Shown here in pieces: positions 44,501 to 55,812 of a DNA stretch of 64,000 nt. Source of the DNA: Blumeriella jaapii (taxonomy: Eukaryota > Ascomycota > Leotiomycetes > Helotiales > Drepanopezizaceae); NCBI GenBank assembly GCA_009599575.1, contig VWND01000015.1:868001-932000 (forward strand), given 5' to 3'. The position numbers were made by a program, and so were the translations under genes. The stretch's first letter is position 1; every line of letters starts with the position of its first letter. The notes under the pieces are model-generated. The model made no database searches, was not told the DNA's origin, and was given only the letters and a program-made list of their open reading frames with translations.

Positions 44501-47191
44501 TTACATCCCTCCCAAGGCCCCTAGATCATCCGCGTCGCTATCAGGATCGTGGACCGAGCTCCCAGTTCTACTCAGCATCTCAAACTTGCTTGGGCGAAAC
44601 GGCCACCTCGACCACGCCTCCACCATTTCCTGCAACATATCGATCGTCAACAAACGCACGCAAAGCTTGCTCAAATCCGGATTCCCGCCCTGCAGCGGAT
44701 CCTTGATGATCTTGCATTCCTGGTCAATCCACTCGTACGCGCCCGGTACCAAGCCCTTGAGCCCGTCTTTGAGGGACTGTGCCGCAGTGGCGAAGAGAGA
44801 GCTGAGCATGTATTCCAGGATATCGTAGTTTTCAGGATAGTCCTTGCGGAGGATGGGCCAAATGGATTGCGGTTGCAGATCCAGGAGACACATTTCCTGC
44901 TGGGGAGAGAACTCGTCTTTGTGGAGCTTGAGCGGTTCGTATTCCCTGCGGTCCCAGAGAAGAAGAGGCGGGTCGATATGGAGCGCCAGGCGATTTTGAC
45001 AGCAAACCCTGATCTCGTTCATGTTGTTCTCGCTCAAATTAGCGACTTCAAATGCCCACTCTGCCTCCCTCTTCACGAGAGCTTCTCGCCTGATATCGGC
45101 TTCTGGGCCTCTTGCTGTGGCTAGGGCTCTGCGCTCGACATAAAGCGCGTCAAACTCATCGAGAATCTGAGCCCTGTCACGAGCCTGATGTTCTATGCTC
45201 AATTTCGTATATCTCATCTTTTTCATACGATCTCTGATTTCCCTTCCATTTTTCATGGTATCGAGATATCCTGAATTGTCTGCTCGCTCAAACACACGGA
45301 GTTCGTTCATGAAAGAGTCACACTCTGTCCATAACTTGTGCCTCGCCTCGCCACCGTTACTGGAGAGCTCCTGCATAGTCTTACTTTCCCGCCCGGGCGG
45401 TGTCTGAATGCCACTCTTCTTCATCTTCTCCACTACCTTGCGCGCGCTGTCAAGAATCAGTGAGTGCTCTCGCACCCACCTGCCAGTCTCATCGGCGGAT
45501 GATGCCACCTCTTCGACCTTAGAGCAGATGATTTCTGCTTCAATGCCGACCTTTCTACGAGAGGCCATGGATCTGGGAAGGATTAAGGTTTTCTCTTCGT
45601 CATTGATCCAGAGTAGCATGCGAACCAGCCCATATTTTTGAAAAAGAGAATGTGCCTTCATAGCGGACAGGAACTGGTACGTGACCATTTGTGTAAGAGA
45701 AGCGAAGCCTCGATAAGGTTTTTTGGGGCTGAAGCTCACGTTCGCAATGACGAGAAGCGTGTTATTTGGTTGCTCCAATCGAGGGTCCCCACTCGGCGGT
45801 GCTACCTGAAAGGGGAGATATTCGGGGGTTATGACAGTCTCCAGGTGTCCCCAGACAATCCCAGATTTGGGGATCAATTTATAGGTAGAATCCGGTGCGT
45901 CAATAAGATGCTGCAAGAGGGGCTGATAGAGTTTGTAATCAGGCTCCATGAGGATATGTGTACGGGGCTCAAGGTAGTCGTGAATTTTGGAAGACCATAT
46001 ACCAGCCCCAGGATTGATGTCGAGCAAATCGCACCCCTTGAGTTTTTCTAGAGAAGGTTTCAGGCGCTCAAGCACATCATCTACACCTGTTAGTCTCACC
46101 ATCTCGAGCATTTGGCATGGGAACTATTACCGCATGCTTTCTCACTAATGATGTTCATCCTCTTAGGGTCCCCAAGTAATTTATTCACAGGCAACCTGCT
46201 TTCCCTTGCCCATCTCAGGTACCCCGCCAATATCACTGCGTGGATCGTCGGGTCGCTTAATCTTCGATGATCTATCTCTAGCTGGTACTTTCTCCTTCAG
46301 GTGGTCCGCTCTGTTTATTCTAGTTTCACCAAAAATGGTTCCACTCTTCCTGGAATTTGGCGGTCTGAGAGCAAAAAGTTCTCCGAACATCTCTAGTTGC
46401 TTGATCTCATTGGGAGTTAATGGCACGTTGCTTTCTCCGATGCTTGAAACTTCTGTTCCTGCTGTTACGCCAGGATTTTCATTATCGCCAATGTTTTGAG
46501 AAGATGGTGTCTCCCTTTTCCGCCTCTTTCTCTTTTTCGGCACAACACCAGACGCTGACATGTCTGCTCCTATTCGCCTCGTCGGATAATCAGGCCCTAG
46601 TATTTCTGCAAGTTCTCCCGATATCACGTTTTTTGCTCCCTTTTTGGGCGCAGTACCGTCTACTAGCGTACTTTGGGCTTTGATCTTTGTCTCCGAAAGT
46701 GCATCTGTGGTTTTCGAATTTGAGACACGCTTCTTTGCCAGACGGGCCGGCTTTTCGACAGTTTCTTCTGGGATTTCATGCAGCTTCTGTCGCACCCGTC
46801 TCTTGGGAGCTGCTTTAGATACATCGTATGCTGACAAAGGTACGTTTTCGTCCTTCGAAGACACTGGCAGTAATGAATCTTCGGCCACGGCGTTTGATAA
46901 TGCAGCAGCAGATCTTGTTCTTGTTCTTGTTCTTCTCGATGTAACTGGCTTTGCTGGTTGCTCCTCATCTTTCCTTACTTTGGAGGCAGGCTGTGGTGGT
47001 GATATGTCGTCTCCAAGCTCTTCCGACCCAGGCAACTTGAGTGACTCGTTTCCTCCTGGCAAAGATAATGCACTTCTAGCTGAAAAGAGAGCAGGCGATG
47101 CATGGAGAAGTCGTACTGAAGCCACCCGAGACCGTAGTTGTGTGGATCTGCTTACTATGTGTATTCGAAACATCAAGGGAGCAAAAACCAT
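44501..47191 (-). CDS. Mitochondrial transcription factor B / Mtf1-type protein (rRNA dimethylase fold)
   Basis: Likely the mitochondrial RNA polymerase specificity factor, 864 residues, acting in the mitochondrial matrix. Exons are 46330-47191, 46131-46277 and 44501-46086. The start at 47191 (or 47173) opens a presequence rich in Arg/Ser with RLLHASPALF. A basic, low-complexity region follows to about 285. The core then begins: HAVILAGYLRWARESRLPVN and KLLGDPKRMNIISEKAC, then the Rossmann motif LLDINPGAGIWSSKIHDYLE near 360, MEPD, IPKSGIVWGHLE, VIANVSF, and LVRMLLWI as in Mtf1. The yeast protein is about 340 residues; this one has long N- and C-terminal extensions. The first intron (46278-46329) is inferred from frame and a GTGAAA donor, the second (46087-46130) is clear. 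Divergent from the JAMM gene. Confidence 0.8.
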
Positions 47192-47614
47192 GGGAGCGTA
47201 GCGAAGTAACGAGCACAAAATGAGTGATCTGGAGCCGGCAAGGAAGGTCAACAAGAAGATGGAATAGGAAGAGAAGAGGAAGAGGAGAAGAGACTGCGGT
47301 GAGTGGATGTTGTTGTGATTCGGGAGAACTTCACCTTGACTGGCTGGTTTGTGAGGCTGACAAGTTGAAAATTTGACTTCAGCTTTCGTCAAGGCTGAGA
47401 GGTCAACAAGGCTGCGATCCCGAGGTTCTGCCGTCTTGGTTAAGATGTCCCGAGAACATGCGAATCTCGGCAACCAGAATAACAAAAACATGCACAACAC
47501 ATGCCTCCAAGCACGGCTCTTGATGGATAGTATAGCTTGATCAGCGGATGCAAGAACCACACCCGTGAGTATTGATATTGCAGCTCGCAGGCCGGACATC
47601 GAGGGGCAGCAATC
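47192..47614. promoter_or_regulatory. Shared divergent promoter region
   Basis: A 423-base interval separates the start codons of the mtTFB-type gene (minus) and the AMSH-type gene (plus), so their promoters must overlap. No defined binding site was identified. An open frame upstream of the 47191 ATG continues in frame but is unlikely to be translated. Confidence 0.5.
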
Positions 47615-49301
47615 ATGGCGGGGTCAACGTTCCAGGTCTCGAAGCCTATGACCGTCAAGGAAATCGCTGCCAAAGGCCAGGACTTCGACTTTGATTCCAC
47701 GGTTCCATTTAAATACTATGTGCGAACCGCCGATACACTGCTTCGAGAGGTAAGTTGGCTTTCGGGACTCGACCGCGACCGCTGCTGATGGCACAAGGCG
47801 CACATCTACCAACAGGAGGAGAACGACCAGCAGGCCTACCTGCTTCTCATGCGATATGCTACCCTTGTCTCCGAGAAGCTTCCTCTTCACCCGGCTGCAA
47901 AGGATCCAGAAAACCGGAATGGGCTGAGGCTGGTTCTTAAGAGCCTCCCTTATGTGTTGGACACATTGGAAGGCCTTAAACCTCGAATCAACGCGCGTTG
48001 CGATGCGTGGGCGAAGGCGATGGAAAAGTGGAGGGAGGCAAACCTCGGATTAAGCTATGAGACACCACGATCTAGCTTCGCTGCTGCCTCAGACCCGGCC
48101 GTGGCAGGAAACACAACAACACTGGCCGCAGCGGACAACAGTCAACTAGCAGTGAAGCTGGCACGAAAAGAAACTCGAAGGCGAGATGCAGCAAAGAAGG
48201 CTACACGTCAAGCGGGCGTCTCGGAGCAAGAGGAGCAAGATAGACGAACTGCCGGCGGACTCTGGGACGACTGGGAAGCTGCGCTCTCGAGGGACAGGTT
48301 GAAGGAAGATGCAGAGATGCAGAGAAATATGGAGGCTACGAGGAGGAGAATGGATGGATCAAATGATGTAGTACCTGATGGCGTTCGGAAAAAGCTTCAA
48401 CGATCAAGACTTGCGCCTATACCTCCTTCTAAGACCGGCAGCAGCCAATACCGATACCCCTCCGTTGCCGACTCAAGACCTCTGAGCTACCAAGACACGG
48501 CTAATAGCCGCTCATGTTCGCCTTACCCGCCACACTTGCCCCCGAAGCAACCGGAAGGCACTGCCTCCGCCGTGGTATATGAGGCCCAGCCTCCTCCGCG
48601 TCCTGAAAAGGTCGTTATCATGCCCCCAAAGATCGACAATCCCAAACCTCAGGCCCAAACAAACTACACTTTCCGGCCCTCCGCCTACCTCGAAAGCGGA
48701 GAGCCCCTCCGTACCGTCTTTCTCCCCCCGACTCTACGTAAAGAGTTTCTCAAAAAAGCCGAGCCCAACACTCGCCGCAACCTCGAAACATGTGGCATGC
48801 TTTGCGGGACCCTCATTTCGAACGCGCTCTTCATACAGCGGGTTGTCATCCCCGAGCAGAAAAGCACTAGCGACACGTGCGAGACGGTCAATGAGAACTC
48901 GCTGTTCGAGTACTGCTCTACCGAGGATTTGTTGTTGTTGGGATGGATTCATACGCATCCAACTCAGAGCTGCTTCATGAGTAGTGTGGACCTGCACACG
49001 CATTTCGGCTACCAGACGATGATGAAGGAAAGTATTGCGATAGTGTGCGCGCCGAGCAAGATCCCTTCGTATGAGTCTCCTTCCCTCTTTTCGACGAACC
49101 GGCGAGCTAACCTGCTGCAGATGGGGCGTCTTCCGCTTAACGGACCCGCCGGGAAAGCAAGCGATCGCGCAATGTACGCAATCCTCGCTCTTCCACCCCC
49201 ATGAAGAGCGGAACCTCTATACCGATGCGCTGAGGCCAGGTCACGTGTTTGAAGCCGAAGGACTGGAGTTCCAGATTGTGGATCTGAGACCGGGTGCTTG
49301 A
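47615..49301 (+). CDS. AMSH/STAMBP-type JAMM-domain deubiquitinating protease
   Basis: Endosome-associated K63-specific deubiquitinase of the STAMBP family, 528 residues. Exons 47615-47749, 47798-49068 and 49121-49301, with 48- and 52-base introns; phases fit. N-terminal MIT-like/USP8-dimer region: KEIAAKGQDFDFDSTVPFKY, then AYLLLMRYATLVSEKLP. A basic coiled-coil and proline-rich linker comes next. The JAMM domain starts near 345: YLESGEPLRTVFLP, catalytic Glu in NLETCGMLCG (373), zinc ligands HTHPTQ (429) and the Asp of SSVDLHTH (441), with the AMSH-specific TQSCFMSS loop. The C-terminus has the family signature WGVFRLTDPPGKQAI and FHPHEERNLYTDALRPGHV. All catalytic residues are present, so it should be active. 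Confidence 0.93.
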
Positions 49302-51052
49302 GAGGCAGTCTGCCATTTCACTCGATCTGGGATAATTGAAAGGTCTAGAGAGTCCGGGGCGGACGAATGTTTTTTCTTTCCGTACAGCGTTGGCGTTTTG
49401 GTGAATCCGGATGGCAACGGACCTAATCAACTCCTGCTAAGTCGGAGGGGAGTGGGAAGTTATCTGGCGTCTCCGGTCTGCAATCGGTGGGATGGCGGCA
49501 TCTACTCACGATCCGGTGCGATATAGTGAGTGATGAATGAGTGTTACTAGCTTACTGAGAGCCAGTATTATGGCTTAAGTGCGTACTCAGGGGTAAGCTC
49601 TACGTTCTGCTTGCTAGCCGAGAAGTGTAACAACGTACCATTCCCACCCTCTTCTACCCGTTCGACATATGCAGCGAAGCTTTTCGACAGTCGGTCCACC
49701 CACATCAGCCTTCGATACCCATGGCTATCAGCACCAAGAGGTTATGCAAGATAGCACCAAATAGGGGATTAATACATTCAAAAGAGCCGTTTTCTCAAGT
49801 GTTCTTCAAGCTGTCTGGATCATCTACTCTGAGGCTCGCACAAGCGCGTTACATATAGGAGATAAGACAGAAGTAAGCCTAGTACTTATAGGCTATTCGT
49901 AGTCGTCAGGTGGGTGCCCTCCGTCCGATGCTCCCAAGCCAGGCCACTATTTATCTGTGTGGTTGGTTCTAAGCCGAACCGATCTTTAGCCAGATAGCTG
50001 GCTATTTAAGGCATTAAGACCTCGAGAGTCTTTATTTACAAGAACAACCCCAAATGTCAGGGCTAGTAGCTGAATAGCTTTACCACTAGGCTTAACTGGC
50101 CCAAGAGGCGCAATGATCGAGTCCGGGCTCGATCAGCTATTCTACTACTTAACCTGCCGCGCGTACGTACGTTACGTTACGTACGCCATCTTTCCCGTCC
50201 AGGATTATCAACATCTGGACGCGCAATTTTTCGCAATGGAGGCCATTTGTCCCGGCAGGTCCAACACTAGGGCCCAAAGTTCGCTATGCCTTCGCAATGT
50301 ACCACGCAACGCGGTGGACACACGTCCATCTTTACTCTGTGTGTTGACGTCGCACTTTAAGCGAATTGCACGGCACACCCAGTCACCCACCATTTGAAAA
50401 AGAAAACAAGTTGCCCCCAATTTACGCAAGGCAAGTTTCCAAACGCCAAAAATATCAAGATACAAAATATCCAAAAACTCAGGAAGAACCGGTGGGCGCG
50501 GATCTTCCTTCGAACATAACCAGGTGACCTGATTTGTTTAGATGTTGGCAGGTTGGCGGGATTTTACCCTACGCTACCATTCTCCCGATCCCAACGAGAA
50601 TGCGCATTATGCGTATGACCGTTAAGCCATACGTACGCCAACCGTGAATGATCAGGTCTCGAAAGGTTATGTGTATGGTGTATGAATTTTGTTGTGGGCG
50701 AGGGGTTTTTGCACTACGCCTGAGCCGACCTCCCTCCCTCTCTAAGATCTCACGGACCACTAAGTTTTAGACCACAATGTAACAACGAACTATCGATAGA
50801 CACAGCCCTACTAGTGACGGTCGCGACTGCTCTGTCTTCTCTTCTCTCCTTCAGAGATCCAACATGAAGCTTTCTAGGTCATTGTACTTCATGTACCACA
50901 TTCTTACTGCTTCTTTTTATCTTAACTTGCACCCACGCTCTATTTATTACTGGAAGGATCGGCGAAGACGAACAAATTCTGGGCTGACAACTTGTTGAAA
51001 CAAGATTCTAATTACTAAAGGTGCTTTGTATAAGGTATAGACAAAGCCCTAA
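49302..51052. other. Gene-free intergenic region
   Basis: No gene found. It holds a small perfect inverted repeat (GATCGAG-TCCGGG-CTCGATC, 50114-50133) and an ACGTACGTTACGTTACGTACG stretch near 50165. Many short direct and inverted words around 49860-50060 suggest relics of mobile DNA, but no ends could be defined. Confidence 0.45.
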
Positions 51053-52691
51053 CTAAACCGTAAACGCGTCCCCGTACCATTCGGGAGGCTCAGAGAGTGA
51101 GCTTCGGGCCCAACCTCGTTTGATGAAAATGGCCAGCATCATCACTATAACGACGCTTCCCGCCAAAGTTGAGACTAGCCGCCCAATTTCAGAGACAAAT
51201 TCACCTAACGTCTTTCCCGGCATGGTGGTTGCCAGGAAAGCCTCGTCCCAGGTTCTGTGGTTGACGAGGAAAGAGGTTGGGGGCTCGGGGTCGAGATAGC
51301 CCGGCATTCTCAAAGGTATGGCTTGTATTGACGCTGGTAAGTCTTGTAGATCTATGTTTCCTGTCCTTCTAATGAGCAAGAGAACGCTTCTGATGGTTCT
51401 GTCTAGACCTTGGCTGGTTTCCTCCACGAGTTGGACTGAGGAAGGACGTAGCGGAGCTTCTCGCAAGAGACATTCTTGGATCAGCATTCATAGCGTCTTG
51501 GAGTATCGTTCGGCTTCTACGCCTTCCTCTAGGCGGATACTGTGATTGAGATTCGTGGCTAAAGGTGTTCCTCCCTCTGCGAGAGAGGACCGGGCGGTTC
51601 GTGGATCTTGAGGGTCGTCACAGCGATCGGGGTTTAAAGCTCTGGTTTTCTTGGAGAACGATACATTTCATGATGGCCCCTATCTGCCATATGTTGGATC
51701 AAGTGCCTTTTCTCGGGTTCTGGATTTCGATTCCCGTTTTTTGCCAGGGACCGTACCTCATATTGAGGGACTCTTCCTACAATGTTTTCAGTTTGTGACT
51801 TAGCAGGCTGGTGTGTAGATCGAGAAGAATTACTGGTGGTTTAAAGTCCGGCGCTCCCCTGTCCAAGTAGGTTGCGCCACATTTGTCATCTTGTAATTCT
51901 TGTGAAGGTACCATCATCGCCTCTCCAAAGTCTCCGATCTAAAGATGTGAGTTATAAACATTGACATGAGTGAGCGAATTGAGACTACCTTCAACAACGG
52001 CACCGCCTGTGATCGTTGTCACGATTTCCTATAAACACTAACTTTGGTCAGCGACGCATCAGAACAACCGTCCAGATGTTAGCCATTCACCATTGTCACA
52101 CTTGATATCGCAATGCAGTAATTCTTCATCATGATTGTACCGTTGTGCCTCAAGGACATCTTCCGACCTCTTGTCCATCGCCAGAACCCCAAGAGCTAAG
52201 CACTTAAAGATCCCCCAGAGGTCCAGCTCCGAAAGAGGCTCCAGCTTCTGCTCAATTGCTTCCGAGCGGGCCGGCACAAATTGATGCAGGTCTCCTCCAG
52301 GACAATACTCCAAGAAGATCCGCACGACCTGCTCCATCTCCGCAAACCTATCCCCGAGCCTATTACCACCGTACTGTCGCACCAAATGCTTCGCCCTAAT
52401 CCCGCTAAGCAAGAATCCGATATTTCCTTCGTCCAGAGTTGATCTCGCGTTCTCTAGATCGTAGGCTTTGGGCTGCGTTTGCTTGACTACGACTTGCTTG
52501 AGTGCTGGCGGGTTAGGCCCGTCACCTTTGTATTCCCAAAGTCCCGTAACTCCAAAGCTGCCCTTGCCGAGGAACTTGGTTCCCTGCCATCCTTGGCCTA
52601 TCCGATGCCTCCAGGTTGGCTCGCTAGCCAGGAAAGCGGGTTCATCCTGCGGTCGAAAGGCCAGCATATTGAAGCCGTATTCGATACACAA
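51053..52691 (-). pseudogene. Broken protein kinase-like gene with C-terminal transmembrane segment
   Basis: N-terminal part (52059-52691) carries FLGKGSFGVTGLW (glycine loop), VVVKQTQ (ATP lysine), FLEYCPGGDLHQFVP (hinge) and ELLHCDIKCDN (catalytic loop). Downstream pieces include IGDFGEAMM near 51930, CGATYLDRGAPDF, IWQIGAIMKCIVLQEN near 51640, and CLLREAPLRPSS near 51460, in kinase order. A TM segment (LAGSVVIVMMLAIF) lies near the C-terminus. The pieces cannot be joined cleanly. An in-frame TGA at 51488-51490 directly precedes MLIQECLL, the frame changes after IVLQEN, and the exon between the catalytic loop and DFG has no phase-compatible donor. Most likely a recent pseudogene of a fungus-specific kinase family; complex splicing is the alternative. 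Confidence 0.55.
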
Positions 52692-53463
52692 CAGTTGTAT
52701 GGGAAACTCTCAAGTTTTCAGATACCAGAAGCGAAATTTACACCTCCAATCTTTCAATGACAGGGCCTTTGTAAGAGTCGATGTCAAGTGTCTTTGAACG
52801 ATTGTTGCTTTGTTAGACCACACTTCCTGTCATGTCTTGTTGACTGACCACCGGATTCGGAATTGTGAGACCAATAAAGAATAATGCGAGCACCAAAACA
52901 TCGATTTGAGAAACCATAGCACTGTAGAATTTTGAAAAGTTCCATATATTGAGCAGTGTTTAATTGCGCAACGAATCCAGTAGATGGTTGGCTGGTGAGC
53001 AGGTCTCATAAGTTTTGAAGATCTTTTGATTGTGGTATGAAAAGAACAGGAGTTATTTAAAGTACATGTGAAATGCCACCGATCTAAACCAAATTCGTTA
53101 TTATTCAAAGCTGGACCAAACAAAAAGTGCTACCAAGTCAGTGTAAAATCTATGGGAGATGTTTGACGATCGGCTGAAATGAAAATCATCGATATTGTAA
53201 TCCAATAACTAACCTTGAGCTTTCAACGAGTTCCTTCGATCATGACGCCGTTCTCCAAATCCTAAAATCTTTGTTTTTGAGCAAAATTCGCTCTCGGGCT
53301 AGAGAACCTATGTTGATAAAGGAACCGATCCGTTTGTCTCTCGACGTCTTTGACATCCCTGAACCGCTTGCGGCTTACATAGAACCAAGGACTCGGGACA
53401 ATGTGATTTGTCCATGACAACTAAATTTTCTCGCGAGTTGACTTACGACTTGTAGATATTTAC
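52692..53463. other. Intergenic region
   Basis: AT-rich DNA between the kinase-like gene 5' side and the HEAMH protein gene. It acts as promoter region for one or both. No other gene recognised. Confidence 0.5.
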
Positions 53464-55812
53464 ATGATGGAAGATCTCTCAACCGTAAAGCCCCAGGCAA
53501 GTCCTCGGCCGTTGACCGCTTGGGCACGCAAGTATGGACGATTCTCGCCAACAAGCCACAAGAGCGGATTCACTCCCACCGCATACAAGTTCGCAACGCT
53601 AGGACCGACTTACCAGGAGCCAAGTAAAAAATACGAGGAGTATCAAAAAAAGAAATTGAATGGCTTCACCACGCGCGAATTGGGACAGCTCGATTGTCTC
53701 CCAACGCGAGAACTGACGCCGGGCAATTTGCAAAACTACATACTGCCTATGCTACAGCGTGAGAACTGGGAGACGAAACCTCTTCAGCCCGACTTCCTGC
53801 GCAGCGCGCTCTACCCATTGAAGGATGGCAACGGAATGTGGTCTGCCCATAACGATGTCGTGTGGAACATTCTGCAACCAATACTCATTCTGGCCTCGCG
53901 AATTCTCAGCTCTGTTTATCTCCTCCCATGGGTACGCTATTAGTATTGCTTTGGCTGGGAAGCGCGCTGAATAATCTGCAGTTCGATGCCCTTCTGCGAG
54001 CTCCACGAAAACCCGTTCCCAAGAACAGACTAAAGCCTGGAGACCAGGACCGAGATGACTTGACATTTATCCAGCCTCGCGAGATACTGGAATACCACCT
54101 TTCCGTTGCCTCCACGGCGGATAGAGACAGAGCTTTTCATGTGCTACAAAATGACTACCATTACACATTTGCCTTCATGCGGCAGGATGAAAATCCGATG
54201 GACCCCAACGATGATCCGCCGGGGGCAGTACTGGGAATCACATCTTCAAACGACTTATATATGCAATATGATGCGAGCCCAGACAAGGTTCCACGGCTGT
54301 ATACGTGGCTGAGCATCAAGGAATTCGAGTTTCTGCTCAGAGACGATCTCAACTCGGCAGAACGCATGTCTATCGAGTGGTCGATAGCTAACACCATCAC
54401 GCATGAGGCGATGCACGCCGTAGACTTTCTGTTCACTGATTTCCAAGGCAACTACGGGGCGACTGAGCCATACTATGATCAAGAGCCCTTGTGCGAACTG
54501 GGTTTCAGTTTCGAGCAGGCAGTACGTATCCCCAGTCTCTTGTACAATGCCGTTGAGTTTTGACAGGCATCAGGTTAATCTCGGAAGTACTATTCCTATG
54601 ATCGATGAAAAGGATCCCGCGATCATGCCTCTTGGATGGTTCTTCTCTCGAAACTGGCCAACCGTGGGGGATATACCAATGGCCGACCCGGAAACGGCCG
54701 AACTGATCAACCCCGGAGTCCGACTATTCGACGAGTTCTTTCCTATACCCGTCTCGTTTTACCAGGACGTGCAGCAGGAGGATTTCTGGGCGGTCGGCGT
54801 CCAGAAATACGGACATGGTCTTTTGCACTATCGCACGCGCAAAGAGGGAGCTCGAGTCATCAACATCATTGATCCACAGACGGGGAAGTTGGGATCTAGA
54901 AATCCTGTCCGCTTCGCGGCTTTCGACCAGACGTTCTTGGAAGTGACCCACAAGTTCATCTCCAAGGTGAACGTGCTCTCTGTAGCTTTTTCCTTAACAC
55001 CACAAGACAAGAGGGCCATGCAATTCGGCCGCGCTCTACTGCACAGTTCTCAGGCCGAACAAGTCTACTGGGACAGCACCGCAAGCCAGCAGGCACTTGT
55101 GAAGACGGCGGTGGACGTGATGGCGAGTGCATCTTCGTATGATCCTACCCCCACAAACCGACGTGTTATCTTCAATGGCTTGCTCCAATGCATGCGTGAT
55201 GCCGTCTCGAGCCACCAGTTGCAGATAGGGTCAATCCTAAATCTCGAGTCTGTAAATCAAGTACGGTATCCCGATCGCCGCGCCGCGCTCAAGGGCTGGA
55301 ACAGGGGAACCCGAGTCTTCCTCCGCAACCTCAAAGAAGCAGACACCCTCGACGCGATCGATGTCGAACAGCTTCTTCTGGACCTCGAGATCTGCCTCAT
55401 GAACATCTTTGACCCCAATGACCTGTCCATGCACGGCTCCGAAGAGTTCATTGAATCCCAATCTATAGCCTTTGCGCGATTCTATTTCGACGTGGGAGAC
55501 TATGCGCAGTGTCGTGATCTGTGCCATGGTGTGGTCATTCTGCCTTGGTGCACCATCTACGGGCGATGTGGCGCGGAGGCTATGTTGTTCGCGTTGGACA
55601 AGGACGTGTTTGTTGGTTGGGATGAGCGAAAAGCGAAGCTGGGGAAGACGGTCCGGAGAATGGAGTATTGCAGAGCGCAAGCCCCCGCCACGTGGACATC
55701 ACAATGGGAGAAACTGAAGCGCGAGCTGATGGAGCCGGCGTCTCGAATTCCCAGACCACCGGATCCGATGGTGCCAATTGCTGTTATGAAAGATATCAAC
55801 ATGACTTGTTGA
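53464..55812 (+). CDS. Fungal protein of unknown function with HEAMH zinc-peptidase-like motif
   Basis: Encodes 748 residues from exons 53464-53931, 53982-54521 and 54574-55812; both introns (50 and 52 bases) are phase 0 with typical borders. An HExxH motif is present at about residue 296 (ANTITHEAMHAVDFLFTDF), followed after about 25 residues by EPLCELGFSFE, whose Glu could be the third zinc ligand as in gluzincins. The N-terminus lacks a signal peptide. The C-terminal 400 residues have no domain I recognise but read as folded sequence (PLGWFFSRNWP, DEFFPIPVSFYQDV, FARFYFDVGDYAQCRDLC). The protein may be a metallopeptidase or an inactive relative. Such large proteins with a single HExxH block occur as lineage-specific fungal families. 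The neighbouring kinase-like gene shares no obvious pathway. Confidence 0.75.
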
